11,247 bases of DNA, from NCBI GenBank assembly GCA_900770285.1, contig CAAGJO010000014.1:1-11247 (forward strand), in the 5' to 3' direction. The first letter of the stretch is position 1, and the number at the start of each line of letters is the position of its first letter. This stretch comes from Oscillospiraceae bacterium. Its GTDB lineage: Bacteria; Bacillota; Clostridia; Oscillospirales; Ruminococcaceae. The notes under the pieces are model-generated. The model did no database searches. It had not been told where the DNA came from and saw only the letters and a program-made list of their open reading frames with translations. The translations under genes were made by a program, and so were the position numbers. This document shows positions 1 to 6,034 of the stretch, piece by piece.

Positions 1-2
1 AC

Positions 3-31
3 ATTCTATCACGCTTTCTTCGGTTTGTCAA
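3..31 (-). promoter_or_regulatory. Downstream promoter (P2) of a tandem rRNA/tRNA-type promoter pair
   Basis: Read on the minus strand there is a perfect -35 TTGACA (26-31), a 17-nt spacer and -10 TAGAAT (3-8). Transcription would leave the window at its left end, so the driven gene is not visible. Together with the promoter 90 bp upstream, which has identical spacing, this is the layout of clostridial stable-RNA promoters. The rRNA assignment is inference, because no 16S sequence is inside the window. Confidence 0.7.
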
Positions 32-92
32 GACCCTTTCGCTTACCCAAGCTTCGATCTCGCTTTGCCGCGCTCTTCGTGACGACTTGTCT

Positions 93-121
93 ATTATATC
101 ACGCCTATGGGCTGTTGTCAA
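93..121 (-). promoter_or_regulatory. Upstream promoter (P1) of a tandem rRNA/tRNA-type promoter pair
   Basis: On the minus strand: -35 TTGACA (116-121), a 17-nt spacer, and -10 TATAAT (93-98) preceded by TGA (extended -10). Both hexamers are perfect consensus. The region upstream in the direction of transcription (122-200) is very A+T rich and could act as an UP element. A further TTGACA at 130-135 has no matching -10. P1 and P2 share the bases around their -10 boxes (GTGATA), which suggests duplication. Confidence 0.78.
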
Positions 122-224
122 CACTTTTTTGTCAAAATAATTCGATTTGTAATATAACGCCATTAACATTATATTTTCTTACAAGCTTTTGTATAAAATG
201 TTCACATTCTGCCGGAATTATCTT

Positions 225-803
225 TTATTCGCTCTTTGCACTAGTTTCTTCTTTTGATAATTCTGCTTCGCTGTCTTTGGCTGTGGCAGTAGCTTTGCTT
301 GTCTGCTGGACTTTAGTTCCGGCAGATACTTTAATGTTTACTTTATCTGACTTTTGTGTCTGACTGTCTGTTTTTTTCACTGTTTCAGTTTTTGCGTTAT
401 TTATTCTCTTTGGAGCTGTAGTTTTCTTTGTCTGCGCAGTTGTTCTAACAGTATTTGCTGTAGTTGCAGCTACTTTCACTGCTGTTGTGCTTGCTGTAGT
501 ATATTCAGCGTCATCATTGTAATCATACTGTTGATCGTCCTGTTGATCGCTGTTATCATCTTTTGAATCTTCTTCAGGTTCAGTAGTTTTTTTAGTGGTT
601 TTCTTTTTGCTGCTTTCATCTGTCTTGCTGCTTGTATCCGAGCTTTCTTCCTCACCGGATTCATCCTCTGACGAATCTGCATATGAGCTTGTCTGTGTAG
701 TGCTTTTCTTCTCAATCTCAACAGGTCTCTTTTGCAATTCACAGCCTGTCGTTACTCCAACTATTAATAGAGCAGCCGCTGCCGCCAGTATCTTTTTAAT
801 CAT
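225..803 (-). CDS. Low-complexity Ser/Thr/Lys/Glu-rich lipoprotein of unknown function
   Basis: A 192-residue protein. The start has K3-K4, a hydrophobic stretch at about 5-17 and Cys21 after VTTG, which fits a type II (lipoprotein) signal peptide, although the -3 residue is Thr rather than the usual Leu. After the Cys there is no recognisable folded domain. Residues about 30-95 are acidic and Ser/Glu/Asp/Lys rich, about 100-130 are Thr/Ala rich, and the rest is Lys/Thr/Ser/Gln rich. It is probably an extended, disordered chain anchored on the outer face of the membrane. The start is supported by an AAAGGG Shine-Dalgarno (813-818) nine bases upstream, which overlaps the nrdR stop codon. It lies 13 bases after nrdR with no promoter seen between, so it is probably co-transcribed and translationally coupled. 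No convincing terminator follows before the stable-RNA promoters. Function is not recognised. Confidence 0.75.
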   Translation of the reverse strand: MIKKILAAAAALLIVGVTTGCELQKRPVEIEKKSTTQTSSYADSSEDESGEEESSDTSSKTDESSKKKTTKKTTEPEEDSKDDNSDQQDDQQYDYNDDAEYTTASTTAVKVAATTANTVRTTAQTKKTTAPKRINNAKTETVKKTDSQTQKSDKVNIKVSAGTKVQQTSKATATAKDSEAELSKEETSAKSE

Positions 804-816
804 AACTTTTCACCCT

Positions 817-1284
817 TTATTTTGTCTTGTTCTTCTTATCATCATTTGAAAGTTCTGTGATTATCTGAATAAAAGAATCCACATCGTCAAAATCCTTATA
901 AACAGATGCAAACCGCACATATGCCACAAGGTCAAGCTCTTTTAGCCCTTTCAGTGCTCTGTCGCCTATTTCCGAAGTTGTAGTTTCAGTTCTCATGGCG
1001 TTTGCATATGTATTTTCAATGTTGTCAACCAATTTTGTCAGCTGTTCAACGCTGACCGGACGTTTTTTTACTGCGGTCATTAATCCTTTGGTAAGCTTTG
1101 TTCTGTCAAAAGGTTCAAAACTTCCATCTTTTTTGTATACCATTAAAGAAGGCTTTTCAACAACTTCATATGTTGTAAATCTCCTGCCGCATTTAATACA
1201 TTCACGTCTGCGGCGTTTTTTTCCTTCGCTGGGGCGGGAATCAACTACTTTTGTATCATCATATCCGCAAAAAGGACATTTCAT
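817..1284 (-). CDS. nrdR: Transcriptional repressor NrdR
   Basis: NrdR is a nucleotide-sensing repressor of ribonucleotide reductase genes: its ATP-cone binds ATP/dATP and the zinc ribbon contacts NrdR boxes. This protein is 155 aa. An N-terminal zinc ribbon has C3-P-F-C6 and C29-I-K-C32, with the family motifs VVDSRP (13-18), the RRRR-E-C block (24-29) and RFTTYE (35-40). The ATP-cone follows from about residue 46 (PSLMVYKKDG) to about 136, and a short charged tail ends the protein. The frame is open back to 1338, but the start at 1284 is chosen because it gives the conserved MKCPFC start and has a strong AAGGAGGAA site (GGAGG at 1293-1297) eight bases upstream. The second Cys pair lies two residues closer to the first than in E. 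coli NrdR (31/34). No NrdR-regulated reductase gene lies nearby. The lipoprotein gene follows in the same unit. Confidence 0.97.
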   Translation of the reverse strand: MKCPFCGYDDTKVVDSRPSEGKKRRRRECIKCGRRFTTYEVVEKPSLMVYKKDGSFEPFDRTKLTKGLMTAVKKRPVSVEQLTKLVDNIENTYANAMRTETTTSEIGDRALKGLKELDLVAYVRFASVYKDFDDVDSFIQIITELSNDDKKNKTK

Positions 1285-1350
1285 AAAACCTTCCTCCTTA
1301 TACATATTATTATTGTACCTAATTTCCTGCGTATACATATTTATATTATA

Positions 1351-1379
1351 ATTATATCATACCCCACAGTCTTTTTCAA
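1351..1379 (-). promoter_or_regulatory. Sigma-A promoter of the nrdR-lipoprotein unit
   Basis: On the minus strand: -35 TTGAAA (1374-1379), a 17-nt spacer, and -10 TATAAT (1351-1356) with the extended TGA just before it. The predicted start near 1344 gives a leader of about 60 bases before nrdR. An alternative TATAAT at 1345-1350 lacks a good -35. Confidence 0.7.
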
Positions 1380-1416
1380 GTTTTTTGGCTTTTCACCAAA
1401 TATTTTTCTTATTTTA

Positions 1417-1445
1417 TTGACATACATTAATATTGGTGTTATATT
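1417..1445 (+). promoter_or_regulatory. Sigma-A promoter of tyrA
   Basis: -35 TTGACA (1417-1422), a 17-nt spacer, and -10 TATATT (1440-1445) preceded by TGT (extended -10). It is divergent from the nrdR promoter, with the two -35 boxes about 37 bp apart. No terminator-like leader or riboswitch fits in the roughly 37 bases between the predicted start and the gene. Confidence 0.72.
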
Positions 1446-1488
1446 TTATTACATAAAAGCGATAAAGTCTGAAAGGATATGACTGAAA

Positions 1489-2346
1489 ATGAAAATAGCT
1501 ATAATAGGATTGGGGCTAATCGGAGGCTCACTTGCAAAGGCAATCAAGAAAAACACAAATCACATATGCTATGGAATTGACAAAAATGAAAAAACCGTAC
1601 TTTCCGCTTTGGCTCAGGAGGCCATTGATGAAGAAATTGACGAAACTCGCCTTAACGAATGCGATGTCTCAATAGTTTGTCTTTATCCTCAGGGGATAAT
1701 TGACTATATCCTGGAGAATAAAAAGAATTTTAAAAAAGGCAGTATTGTTATTGACAGCTGTGGTATAAAATCCGCTGTAGTAAATGCTGTTGAGCAGCAG
1801 CTTGCTGACGAGGGTGTAAGTTTTCTTGGCTGTCACCCCATGGCAGGAAGAGAATTTTCAGGATTTGAATACTCTGTAGATAACCTGTTTGACAAAGCAA
1901 GTTTTATTATGACCCCAACAGAAAATACCGACAGCAAGACTGTAGAAACAATTTCAGAACTTGCAAAAAGTATAGGCTTTGCAAAATGCGTCGTATCCGA
2001 TCCCGGTGAACATGACCGTATCATTGCCTTTACCTCACAGCTTGCCCATATTGTTTCCAACGCATATGTAAAAAGTCCCTCGCTTTTAAAACAGGCAGGC
2101 TTTTCAGCAGGAAGTTTTAAGGATCTGACACGAGTTGCAAAGCTTAATTCTGATATGTGGACATCTCTGTTTATGCTTAACCGGGACGCACTTTTATTTG
2201 AAGTCGATTGCATTATTGACAGGCTTATCGAGTATCGTGATGCATTGCGTGACAAAGACAGTAAAACTCTTCACGACCTGCTTCAGGCAGGAAATGACCT
2301 GAAAGAAAAAAGCCTTTCCGAGTCTCTTGCAAATGAACAGAAATAA
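1489..2346 (+). CDS. tyrA: Prephenate dehydrogenase (tyrosine biosynthesis)
   Basis: It oxidatively decarboxylates prephenate to 4-hydroxyphenylpyruvate, the committed step to tyrosine, in the cytoplasm. The protein is 285 aa. The N-terminal Rossmann domain has GLGLIGGS (7-14), and an acidic Asp31 at the end of beta-2 suggests NAD rather than NADP. HPMAGRE (116-122) supplies the catalytic-type His116. The all-alpha C-terminal half has H187 in SQLAHIVSNA and R215 in FKDLTRVA, matching by motif the substrate-binding His and Arg of characterised TyrA proteins. There is no C-terminal ACT domain and no fused chorismate mutase, so tyrosine feedback through ACT is not expected. The start has a GAAAGGA site (1471-1477) eleven bases upstream. 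The gene has its own promoter and terminator, with no other aromatic-pathway gene beside it. Confidence 0.95.
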   Translation: MKIAIIGLGLIGGSLAKAIKKNTNHICYGIDKNEKTVLSALAQEAIDEEIDETRLNECDVSIVCLYPQGIIDYILENKKNFKKGSIVIDSCGIKSAVVNAVEQQLADEGVSFLGCHPMAGREFSGFEYSVDNLFDKASFIMTPTENTDSKTVETISELAKSIGFAKCVVSDPGEHDRIIAFTSQLAHIVSNAYVKSPSLLKQAGFSAGSFKDLTRVAKLNSDMWTSLFMLNRDALLFEVDCIIDRLIEYRDALRDKDSKTLHDLLQAGNDLKEKSLSESLANEQK

Positions 2347-2353
2347 GATTAAT

Positions 2354-2395
2354 AAAAAAGCCGTACCTTTTTCATATAATAAGGTGCGGTTTTTG
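2354..2395 (+). terminator. Rho-independent terminator of tyrA
   Basis: An A-tract is followed by a stem pairing CCGTACCTT (2361-2369) with AAGGTGCGG (2381-2389; one T-G wobble). The stem extends as AAAAA/TTTTT and ends in a T-rich run (2390-2394). It begins eight bases after the tyrA stop codon. Confidence 0.85.
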
Positions 2396-2736
2396 TTAAT
2401 GTATTAAGCTTTTTCAAAGTACCCCTATACATATTTTCATTTTGCACTTTCAGAATCATATCCTTGTATGCTTAATTTCTTTTAATCACTCCTGAAAAAG
2501 CTGCATATGACAGAAATTATAGTACGATTTTTCATAAAACAGAATCAAAATTATAAACACAAAAATCCCGTTATCACAAATTGATAACGGGTATTCTTAT
2601 GCCAGTCCAAGTGCTTTCAGCAGCGATCACAGAGTTTTTTATTTAATACCATGTTTTTCTATGTGTTCGCCGTTAAATAAAATTTAAATTTCATCGCCAA
2701 CTCGCAAAAGACGATTTGCGCTGCCTGCGCTAAGAC
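2396..2736. other. Gene-poor stretch with hairpins but no recognisable gene
   Basis: No open frame here has a credible start, ribosome site and composition. The visible content is the minus-strand terminator at 2561-2592; a 6-bp hairpin CGCAAA/TTTGCG (2703-2708 with 2715-2720); and a GCGC/GCGC mini-hairpin (2718-2721 with 2727-2730). On the minus strand, bases ending near 2601 read like the last codons of a gene (SLLKALGLA then TAA) just before the terminator, but an in-frame TGA lies immediately upstream. This may be a decayed gene end, an interspersed repeat or a small RNA; the sequence alone does not decide. Confidence 0.4.
2561..2592 (-). terminator. Orphan rho-independent terminator
   Basis: A perfect 10-bp stem pairs CCCGTTATCA (2567-2576) with TGATAACGGG (2582-2591) around a 5-nt loop. 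On the minus strand it is followed by ATTTTT (2561-2566), the U-tract of an intrinsic terminator. No gene that it would end is recognisable directly upstream; the nearest minus-strand gene is tRNA-Pro, which has its own terminator. Confidence 0.75.
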
Positions 2737-2781
2737 AAAAACCACAGCACTTTTCGATTACCTCAAAGCACTGTGGTTTTT
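2737..2781 (-). terminator. Terminator of tRNA-Pro
   Basis: A perfect 11-bp stem AAAAACCACAG (2737-2747) with CTGTGGTTTTT (2771-2781), extended inside the loop by a CTTT/AAAG pairing after a 2x2 internal loop. The T-run lies at the stem end in both directions, so it could also stop plus-strand transcription. It begins one base after the tRNA 3' end. Confidence 0.85.
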
Positions 2782-2782
2782 A

Positions 2783-2859
2783 TGGTCGGAGTGACGGGAC
2801 TTGAACCCACGGCCTCTACCACCCCAAGGTAGCGCGCTACCAATCTGCGCCACACCCCG
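2783..2859 (-). tRNA. tRNA-Pro, anticodon GGG
   Basis: A 77-nt cloverleaf on the minus strand with encoded CCA. The acceptor stem CGGGGTG (2853-2859) pairs with CACTCCG (one G-T wobble). The D-stem is GCGC/GCGC. The anticodon stem CTACC/GGTAG carries the loop TTGGGGT, giving anticodon GGG at the standard position. The T-arm has the TTCAAGT loop with two wobble pairs at the stem base. It decodes CCC, and CCU by wobble. It has its own promoter and terminator. Confidence 0.96.
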
Positions 2860-2870
2860 ACGACTAAATT

Positions 2871-2899
2871 ATTATACAATAAAAGTATTCCAATGTCAA
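2871..2899 (-). promoter_or_regulatory. Consensus promoter of tRNA-Pro
   Basis: On the minus strand: -35 TTGACA (2894-2899), exactly 17 nt, then -10 TATAAT (2871-2876). Both hexamers are perfect. The predicted start is near 2864, a few bases before the mature tRNA. It lies immediately after the rpsT terminator, so the tRNA is transcribed independently. Confidence 0.85.
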
Positions 2900-2907
2900 G
2901 AGCAAAA

Positions 2908-2938
2908 GAAATAAAAGAGCGTCAAAAACTGACGCTCT
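2908..2938 (-). terminator. Rho-independent terminator of rpsT
   Basis: A perfect 9-bp stem AGAGCGTCA (2916-2924) with TGACGCTCT (2930-2938) and a 5-nt loop. On the minus strand it is followed by TTTTATTT. It starts eight bases after the rpsT stop codon. Confidence 0.88.
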
Positions 2939-2945
2939 GAAAAAA

Positions 2946-3191
2946 TTACTTATTTAAAGATTTAGCAAGCTGAGATTTCTTTCTTGCAGCCTTATTCTTG
3001 TGAATAATGCCCTTTGAGCAAGCAGCGTCAACCTTTTTGATTGCAGCCTTTACAGCAGCAGCCTTTTCTTCGCCCTGAGCAGCATCAGCTTTTTTAAGTG
3101 CAGTTTTGAGGTCTGACTTAACAGCCTTATTTCTCAAAGCCTTAGTTTCGTTAACCTTAACTCTCTTCTTTGCAGATTTAATATTTGGCAT
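2946..3191 (-). CDS. rpsT: 30S ribosomal protein S20
   Basis: S20 is a primary 16S rRNA-binding protein of the small ribosomal subunit. This one is 81 aa, the usual bacterial size. It has the typical start MPNIKSAKKRV, is strongly Lys/Ala rich throughout and mostly helical, and carries the conserved C-terminal block IIHKNKAARKKSQLAK (62-77). The start is fixed by GGGGAGGG (3198-3205) about seven bases upstream. The leader of roughly 95 bases contains a 7-bp hairpin (TTTACAC 3239-3245 with GTGTAAA 3259-3265); S20 autoregulates its translation in E. coli, but a link to this hairpin is only a guess. The gene has its own promoter and terminator and is divergent from gpr, a pairing also seen in Bacillus. 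Confidence 0.98.
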   Translation of the reverse strand: MPNIKSAKKRVKVNETKALRNKAVKSDLKTALKKADAAQGEEKAAAVKAAIKKVDAACSKGIIHKNKAARKKSQLAKSLNK

Positions 3192-3291
3192 CCTTAACCC
3201 TCCCCGATTGAATAAATTTATACTTATTGCAAAAGCTATTTACACGACTGAGAGGAAAGTGTAAAAAGCCATTTAAACAAGTCTTGTTATT

Positions 3292-3320
3292 ATCATAACA
3301 CATTGAAACGAAAATTGCAA
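3292..3320 (-). promoter_or_regulatory. Probable promoter of rpsT
   Basis: On the minus strand: -35 TTGCAA (3315-3320), a 17-nt spacer, and -10 TATGAT (3292-3297) with the extended TGT before it. It would give a leader of about 95 bases. The hexamers are less perfect than those of the tRNA promoter. Confidence 0.6.
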
Positions 3321-3403
3321 GAGCTTTTTTAAAATTGTTCCAAAAAAGTCTATATATTTTCCCTCAGATGAAAAAATACACTTTGCACAAAGGAGTAACC
3401 GCT

Positions 3404-4264
3404 ATGTCAATGAGAACCGACCTTGCCCAAGAGGCTCTTGAATATGTAAAAAGCAAAGACGGTATTGCAAAATCAACACATTTCTATGACAACTGTAATA
3501 TGGAAGTGACTGAAATCGAAATATTATCCGAAAATACAGCTCAGCAAATAGGCAAACCGATTGGAAAATATATTACCCTTGAAAATAAACAGGGCTGCTT
3601 TAGTTTTTATTCCCAGCTTTTTAATGAACAGGCAGAGCTTTTACAAAATGAACTGCTTAAACTGCTGAAAGACAAGTCAAACATTCTTGTGGTCGGACTG
3701 GGTAACCGTGCCATAACACCGGACAGGCTCGGACCTGCCTGTGCTGAAAAAATTTTTGCAACAAGACATATTAAGCGCCTTGCCACAGATATAGATACCT
3801 CTGATTTATCTGACGTTTGTGTTATATCCCCAGGGGTTATGGCTCAAACCGGAATGGAAGCATCCGAAATAGTCCGTTCAACTGCCGGATTTGTAAAACC
3901 TCAGGCAATTATTGCCGTGGACGCATTAGCATGCTCAGATTTATCTCATTTAGGCACTACCATTCAGATAACCAATACAGGTATTTCGCCGGGAAGCGGC
4001 GTTCAGAACTCTCGGAAAGAGCTGTCCGAAAAAACGCTTGGTATCCCATGCGTGGCCGTAGGCGTACCAACAGTTGCGGATATGAACACCGTTGCAGAGG
4101 CCCTTGAGGCACAAAACTGCCCTGATAATCTTAAAACAATGCTGGTAACTCCTAAAAGTATTGATAATCTTGTCGCAAGAACCGCTGCTTTAATCTCAAC
4201 AGCAATCAACCGTGCGTTTCATCCGACTCTTTCCGATGAAGAAATTACTTCTTTAATATTATAA
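3404..4264 (+). CDS. gpr: Spore germination protease GPR (family A25)
   Basis: GPR is made as an inactive zymogen in the developing spore, autoprocesses, and early in germination degrades the small acid-soluble proteins that coat spore DNA. This protein is 286 aa. The family start motif MRTDLAQEA (3-11) spans the propeptide region. GLGNRAITPDRLGP (98-111) and VDALA (172-176) carry Asp107 and Asp173, spaced exactly like the essential Asp127 and Asp193 of the B. megaterium enzyme. TGISPGSGVQNSR (192-204) and the GVPTVAD block (220-226) are also conserved. The frame is open from 3335, but the start at 3404 has AAAGGAG (3389-3395) eight bases upstream and gives the family N-terminus. No clear sigma-F/sigma-G promoter could be assigned. 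At 286 aa it is shorter than Bacillus GPR (about 370), as I recall. spoIIP does not follow it here. Confidence 0.95.
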   Translation: MSMRTDLAQEALEYVKSKDGIAKSTHFYDNCNMEVTEIEILSENTAQQIGKPIGKYITLENKQGCFSFYSQLFNEQAELLQNELLKLLKDKSNILVVGLGNRAITPDRLGPACAEKIFATRHIKRLATDIDTSDLSDVCVISPGVMAQTGMEASEIVRSTAGFVKPQAIIAVDALACSDLSHLGTTIQITNTGISPGSGVQNSRKELSEKTLGIPCVAVGVPTVADMNTVAEALEAQNCPDNLKTMLVTPKSIDNLVARTAALISTAINRAFHPTLSDEEITSLIL

Positions 4265-4346
4265 TATGGTATAAAACAAAGCCGCCGAGCATATATATCT
4301 GTCAAAATAGCCAAAAATCCATGGCAATTATATTGCAAAATGCTGA

Positions 4347-4375
4347 TTGACAAAGGTAGCTTTATTTACTATAAT
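4347..4375 (+). promoter_or_regulatory. Consensus promoter of the solute-binding lipoprotein gene
   Basis: -35 TTGACA (4347-4352), exactly 17 nt, -10 TATAAT (4370-4375). Both hexamers are perfect. The predicted start near 4382 gives a 76-base leader. The leader holds a 6-bp stem with a tetraloop (ACAGAG 4417-4422, CTCTGT 4427-4432) a few bases before the ribosome site. No operator is evident. Confidence 0.82.
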
Positions 4376-4457
4376 AAATAGTGTAAAAATGTATATTATT
4401 GCTTTTAATTACATTTACAGAGTTCACTCTGTTATTTCTAAGGAGGTAATTATAGAA

Positions 4458-5891
4458 ATGAAAATGGCGAAAAGAGTTATTGCCGGCTGTGCAGCTTTAA
4501 CCATGGTTCTGGGTGTAGCAACTTCATGTACCAAATCCAGTAATACCAAAACCGGCGGTGAAGGATTTACAGCTGAACAGGCAAAAATCGTAGAAGAAAT
4601 GAAAAAGAAAGTTCCTTCTGATGCTAAGGAATCTTTAAAGAATAAGGAAATCACATGGCTCGCTCACTATGACATCAACCCTGCTAAGGGTAAGGCAGCT
4701 TCTCCTGCTCTTACTTTGTTCCAGGATTGCTACGGCGGCACAATAAAATATAAGGCAACTACATGGGAAAACAGATACAACGACCTTGCAAACGGAGTAC
4801 TTTCAGGAAACGGTCCTGACTTCTTCCCTGCAAATGATATGGATACTTTCCCAAGAGGTGCCATTAAAGAACAGTTTGACCCAATCGATGATTACATTGA
4901 TCTTGATTCTGACCTCTGGAAAGATATGAAATCACAGATGGACGCTTTTGAATTTAACGGAAAACACTATGTTTGCGTTACAAAAACAGTTCCGAGATAT
5001 GCCTGCGTATACAATAAAACAACTATTGAAAATGAAGGCTTTGACGATCCGGCAGAACTTTTTGAAAATGGCGAATGGGATTGGGACATCTTTGAAAAGA
5101 TGTGTAAAGACTTTACAGATGACAGCCAGAAAAAATACGGTCTTGACGGTTATTGGTATGTAAAAGCTATTTCAGAAAGCTGCGGCGTACCGCTCATTAC
5201 ACTTAAAGACGGCAAGCTCGTTGAAAACATGAGTGATCCTGAACTTGAAAAGATTCAGACAAGAATGTATAAGCTTCAGAAAAATAATGTTGTATTCCCA
5301 CGTTCTGAAAACGAATGGAAAACTCGTGGTAACGGCGCAAACGGTGAAGGCTTAGGTTCACACCTCACATTGTTCATTCCTATTGGTCTTTATGCTCTTG
5401 AAGCTGATCCTGATACAACAAAGACATTTGGTAATGTAGAAAACGGTGAAGTAATGTTCGTTCCAATGCCTAAGGACCCTGACAGCGACAAGTATTATAT
5501 TTCAGCCAAGGTTGACGGTTACAACTTCTGCCATGCAGGTCCTAACCCTGAAGGCGTTGCAGCTTATATGAACTGCATCAAGATCGCTACAGACAATGGC
5601 GGCGACAAGATTTATGAACAGCAGCTCAAAGATACATATAAGTGGACTGAAGAAATGATTGAAATGAGAAAGACTATGTACGATCTCGTTGTTGAAAACC
5701 CTGTATATGACCTTCAGGATGGTGTATCTCAGGATCTTTCAGCAATCATGCAGAATGTTTCACAGGCTACAATGATTACAGGCGGAGACGCTACATCATG
5801 GACAAAGTGCCGTTCTTCAAACCAGAAGGCTATTCAGTGGCTTCTTAATGATGCTAACAAGCAGATCAAAGAGGTTAACAGCAAGTCATAA
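4458..5891 (+). CDS. Extracellular solute-binding lipoprotein (SBP family 1, sugar-ABC type)
   Basis: It probably captures a carbohydrate outside the cell for an ABC importer; the ligand cannot be read from sequence. The protein is 477 aa. A basic N-terminus (MKMAKR) and hydrophobic core are followed by VATS-Cys24 as the lipidation site, then a Ser/Thr/Asn/Gly-rich linker. The rest fits the COG1653-like fold of family 1 binding proteins: WENRYNDLANGVLSGNGPDFF (residues about 104-124) matches the segment preceding the ligand cleft, and later Trp/Tyr-rich blocks (GEWDWDIFEKMCKDF, DGYWY) are typical. The start at 4458 is preferred because AAGGAGGT (4440-4447) lies ten bases upstream and a signal peptide follows; the frame upstream of it overlaps the promoter. 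A perfect promoter, perfect ribosome site and strong terminator suggest high expression. No permease or ATPase genes adjoin it, so the transporter partners must be elsewhere. Confidence 0.88.
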   Translation: MKMAKRVIAGCAALTMVLGVATSCTKSSNTKTGGEGFTAEQAKIVEEMKKKVPSDAKESLKNKEITWLAHYDINPAKGKAASPALTLFQDCYGGTIKYKATTWENRYNDLANGVLSGNGPDFFPANDMDTFPRGAIKEQFDPIDDYIDLDSDLWKDMKSQMDAFEFNGKHYVCVTKTVPRYACVYNKTTIENEGFDDPAELFENGEWDWDIFEKMCKDFTDDSQKKYGLDGYWYVKAISESCGVPLITLKDGKLVENMSDPELEKIQTRMYKLQKNNVVFPRSENEWKTRGNGANGEGLGSHLTLFIPIGLYALEADPDTTKTFGNVENGEVMFVPMPKDPDSDKYYISAKVDGYNFCHAGPNPEGVAAYMNCIKIATDNGGDKIYEQQLKDTYKWTEEMIEMRKTMYDLVVENPVYDLQDGVSQDLSAIMQNVSQATMITGGDATSWTKCRSSNQKAIQWLLNDANKQIKEVNSKS

Positions 5892-5913
5892 CAGGTATAA
5901 AATTTAATCACTT

Positions 5914-5947
5914 ATCTGCCGCAGAAATTATCTGCGGCAGATTTTTT
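5914..5947 (+). terminator. Strong rho-independent terminator of the solute-binding protein gene
   Basis: A perfect GC-rich stem TCTGCCGCAGA (5915-5925) with TCTGCGGCAGA (5931-5941), extended by A5914-T5942, loop AATTA, followed by a T-run to 5947. It separates the gene from the next operon. Confidence 0.93.
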
Positions 5948-5958
5948 GCCTTTTATGG

Positions 5959-5987
5959 TTGACAAACCGTGGAGAATATACTACAAT
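5959..5987 (+). promoter_or_regulatory. Promoter of the zinc-ribbon/MBOAT/radical SAM operon
   Basis: -35 TTGACA (5959-5964), a 17-nt spacer, -10 TACAAT (5982-5987). It is the only good promoter seen before the five closely spaced plus-strand genes ending at 10409. The leader is about 40 bases. Confidence 0.75.
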
Positions 5988-6034
5988 TTATATGTATATA
6001 TTTTTAATCTTAAGATGTTAATACGAGGTGCATT

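Noticed and set aside
25..363. Plus-strand open frame of 112 codons at the left edge
   Set aside because: It lies over the opposite-strand promoter pair and the end of the lipoprotein gene, has no ribosome site and shows no protein-like composition.
1285..1338. N-terminal extension of NrdR to an upstream ATG
   Set aside because: It would remove the conserved MKCPFC start and ignore the strong ribosome site at 1293-1297.
2358..2472. Minus-strand frame of 36 codons beginning MILKVQNENMYR
   Set aside because: It runs through the tyrA terminator, its GGA is too close to the ATG, and it has no supporting promoter.
3335..3403. N-terminal extension of GPR
   Set aside because: No ribosome site upstream of 3335; a strong one sits before 3404, and the family start motif follows it.
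3404..4264. Sigma-F/sigma-G promoter before gpr
   Set aside because: Candidate boxes near 3316 and 3350 have wrong spacing or poor matches, so no site is claimed.
4265..4346. Terminator for gpr
   Set aside because: Only short, imperfect pairings are found and no stem is followed by a T-run.
4347..4457. N-terminal extension of the solute-binding protein
   Set aside because: The extension starts on the -35 box of the promoter and would bury the signal peptide.
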